In this document: in pieces, positions 5,575 to 6,853 of the stretch
Layout of the letters: every line of letters begins with the position of its first letter
Numbering within the stretch: position 1 is the stretch's first letter
NCBI GenBank assembly: GCA_902462475.1
Contig: CABQCB010000093.1
Coordinates: 1 to 6,853, forward strand
Direction of reading: 5' to 3'
DNA length: 6,853 nucleotides
DNA from: an uncultured Oscillibacter sp.
Lineage (GTDB): Bacteria; Bacillota_A; Clostridia; Oscillospirales; Oscillospiraceae
Position numbers and translations under genes: made by a program
Notes under the pieces: generated by a model
Databases searched by the model: none
What the model was told of the DNA's origin: nothing
What the model saw: the letters and a program-made list of their open reading frames with translations, nothing else

Positions 5575-6168
5575 TCAGGCAGGCAGCAGATGGCCTACAA
5601 AGCGGAACGCCGTGCTCAGCCCCAGGCTGTACAGCGCGATGGAGGCGGGCTTGCCCAGCAATATAATGGCGGAAAAGCGGCCCAGCGTCATCTTCGTGGT
5701 ACCGGCCAGCCAGCAAAGGAAGTCGTCCGGCGCCACGGGGAAGAAAATGGCCAGGGCGAACCAGCGGGCAAAATGGCGGTTGGTCCAGCCCTCGTACTTT
5801 TCGATGGTCTCCTGCCGGAACAGCACGGAGAGAATAGGGCGGCCGTAGAGCTTGGCCAGCAAAAACGCGGCGATGGACCCCAGGCAGATGCCCACGTAGT
5901 TATACACAAAGCCCAGCCACGGGCCGAACAGCAGCACGCCCGCCAGGCATCCCAGGCCGCCGGGCAGGATGGGCACCACCACCTGCACCGCCTGGAACAG
6001 GACGAACACCACCGCGCCGAAGGCACCGAAGCCCCCCACAAAGGAGCGCAGGGCATCCTGGGAAGTAAAGATCTGCCGCTGGAAGCCGTAGACGATGAAC
6101 ACGCCGCAGGCCACAAGCCCCAGCAGCGTACAAAGATTGATGGTAGTCTTGTTGACGAACTTGGGCAT
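5575..6168 (-). CDS. VTT-domain (TVP38/TMEM64, DedA-related) membrane protein
   Basis: This 197-aa polytopic membrane protein has the VTT/SNARE-associated domain pattern. There is an N-terminal helix at about 11-28 and a helix at 46-63 leading to the re-entrant-type segment QVVVPILPGGLGCLAGVLL (62-80). A glycine-rich helix follows, GFVYNYVGICLGSIAAFLLAKLYGR (86-110), with an amphipathic stretch to about 135. A second hallmark is FFPVAPDDFLCWLAGTTKMTLGRF (142-165), with Pro144, Pro147, the Asp148/Asp149 pair and Gly156, and a last helix lies at about 166-185. DedA-superfamily members are known or proposed lipid and undecaprenyl-phosphate flippases or scramblases. The gene sits 11 nt after one glycosyltransferase gene, with AAGGAGG 5 nt before its ATG, and 93 nt before a second. 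This suggests movement of a glycolipid or its precursor (inference). The family call is firm; the substrate is unknown. Confidence 0.88.
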   Translation of the reverse strand: MPKFVNKTTINLCTLLGLVACGVFIVYGFQRQIFTSQDALRSFVGGFGAFGAVVFVLFQAVQVVVPILPGGLGCLAGVLLFGPWLGFVYNYVGICLGSIAAFLLAKLYGRPILSVLFRQETIEKYEGWTNRHFARWFALAIFFPVAPDDFLCWLAGTTKMTLGRFSAIILLGKPASIALYSLGLSTAFRFVGHLLPA

Positions 6169-6173
6169 AGGTC

Positions 6174-6180
6174 CCTCCTT
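6174..6180 (-). promoter_or_regulatory. Ribosome binding site of the VTT gene, overlapping the preceding stop codon
   Basis: AAGGAGG on the - strand ends 5 nt before ATG 6168. Its first base is the last base of the TAA stop of the upstream glycosyltransferase, showing tight coupling of the two genes. Confidence 0.8.
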
Positions 6181-6853
6181 TACGCGGCGCCGGAAGTCTT
6201 TTTTCCCTCCCGGATCACCTGTTCATACAGCGCTTCGGCACGGCGGCCGAAGCTCTCGGCGGAAAACTCCTGCCGGGCCAGCTCCGCGGCGTTTTTCCCC
6301 AGCTCCCGTCTTAGCTGCGGATCGCTCAAAAAGCGGCGCAGGCACAGCTGGAACTGGGCCCCGTCCCGGAACTGCCAGCCGTTGACGCCGTCCACGATGA
6401 CGCCCGCCAGGCACTCGTCCCGCAGGCACAGGGCCGGCAGCCCGCAGCTGAGGGCCTCCAGATACGTCAGGCCCTGGGTCTCGCTGGAGGAGGCGCTCAC
6501 AAACAGGTCCCCCGCCCGGTAGTAATCCGCCACCTGCTCCCGGGGCACCATGCCCGCAAAGCACACACGGCGAGAGATCCCCAGATCCCGAACCATGGCC
6601 TCCAGCGTGGTGCGGTAGGGGCCGTCCCCCACCAGCAGCAGCCGGATGTTCTCATCCTCCACGCCTGCCACATACTGTAAGAGCCGGCCGATGTTCTTCT
6701 CCTCCGCCAGGCGGCCGACATAGGTCAGCACCACCGCGTCCTCCGGAAGTCCCAGACGGCAGCGCAGCGCACGCCGGGCCTCATTGTCCGCCGGCCGGGA
6801 AAAACGGGTGAGATCGATGCCCGTGGGAATGACCGCGATGGGAGCCGTCACCT
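6180..6853 (-). CDS. GT4 glycosyltransferase, LafA/monoglycosyl-diacylglycerol synthase-like (N-terminus outside window)
   Basis: This is the C-terminal part of a GT-B-fold glycosyltransferase; about 223 residues are visible and probably 160-190 are missing. The frame is open to the window edge. A GTG codon near the edge is not a likely start because it lies directly before IPTGIDLTRF, the linker strand normally found in mid-protein. Visible donor-domain motifs, numbered from that codon, are YVGRLAEEKN (44-53), LLLVGDGPYR (71-80), FAGMVPREQVADYYRAGDLF (98-117) and the EX7E pair Glu124-Glu132 in SSSETQGLTYLEALSCGLP. The SETQGLTYLEA form is common in LafA-type and related 1,2-diacylglycerol 3-glycosyltransferases, which make the first glycolipid step. 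As first visible gene of the operon it may supply the acceptor for the second glycosyltransferase. The GT4 call is firm; the lipid acceptor is inference. Confidence 0.9.
   Translation of the reverse strand, partial: VTAPIAVIPTGIDLTRFSRPADNEARRALRCRLGLPEDAVVLTYVGRLAEEKNIGRLLQYVAGVEDENIRLLLVGDGPYRTTLEAMVRDLGISRRVCFAGMVPREQVADYYRAGDLFVSASSSETQGLTYLEALSCGLPALCLRDECLAGVIVDGVNGWQFRDGAQFQLCLRRFLSDPQLRRELGKNAAELARQEFSAESFGRRAEALYEQVIREGKKTSGAA

Noticed and set aside
5539..6522. Long + strand open frame (327 codons) opposite the VTT gene and part of the other glycosyltransferase
   Set aside because: It spans two well-supported genes on the opposite strand and yields a Gln/His/Arg-rich peptide without domains; a GC-driven shadow.
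6849..6851. GTG at the right edge as start of the glycosyltransferase
   Set aside because: It is followed by IPTGIDLTRF, a mid-protein GT-B motif, and the N-terminal acceptor domain would be missing; the gene surely continues beyond the window.

Overview
The window is GC-rich bacterial DNA with strong AGGAGG-type ribosome binding sites, tight gene packing and Firmicute-style intrinsic terminators. Together with a zinc-finger anti-sigma factor and Gram-positive-type glycolipid glycosyltransferases, this suggests a high-GC Clostridia member, most likely an Oscillospiraceae-type gut bacterium (inference; no marker gene is present). Nine protein genes are visible, two of them cut by the window edges. 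I see no rRNA, tRNA, CRISPR array, insertion sequence or phage gene.

Layout. (1) Positions 2-1464, + strand: the 3' part of a FecCD-type permease gene and its overlapping ATPase gene, the end of a siderophore/heme/cobalamin-type importer operon, closed by a strong terminator. (2) Positions 1497-3495, + strand: a compact four-gene unit with an ECF-type sigma factor, its zinc-finger membrane anti-sigma factor, and two small multi-spanning membrane proteins without firm assignment. Every junction overlaps (14, 4 and 14 nt) and the unit ends in a terminator, so it looks like one translationally coupled envelope-signalling operon. (3) Positions 3496-3652: a non-coding stretch holding three consecutive inverted repeats, two of which contain TATAAT boxes; the last carries an extended -10 promoter just upstream of the next gene. 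(4) Positions 3653-4345, + strand: trmO, a tRNA t6A37 methyltransferase. (5) Positions 4374-4409: a perfect 16-bp stem serving as terminator for both converging transcription units. (6) Positions 4417-6853, - strand: a three-gene operon read right to left, with a GT4 glycosyltransferase (N-terminus outside the window), a VTT/DedA-like membrane protein, and a second GT4 glycosyltransferase resembling the LafB/CpoA/diglucosyl-diacylglycerol synthase group.

How the genes fit together. The left operon imports an iron chelate or related cofactor. The sigma unit probably senses envelope state through a membrane-held anti-sigma factor. The right operon probably builds a glycosyl-diacylglycerol membrane lipid or lipoteichoic-acid anchor in two sugar-transfer steps, with the VTT protein as a candidate for moving lipid across the membrane. 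The most interesting parts are the GT-VTT-GT operon, the sigma unit with its two extra membrane proteins, and the palindrome cluster upstream of trmO. Nothing here proves a wholly new system.
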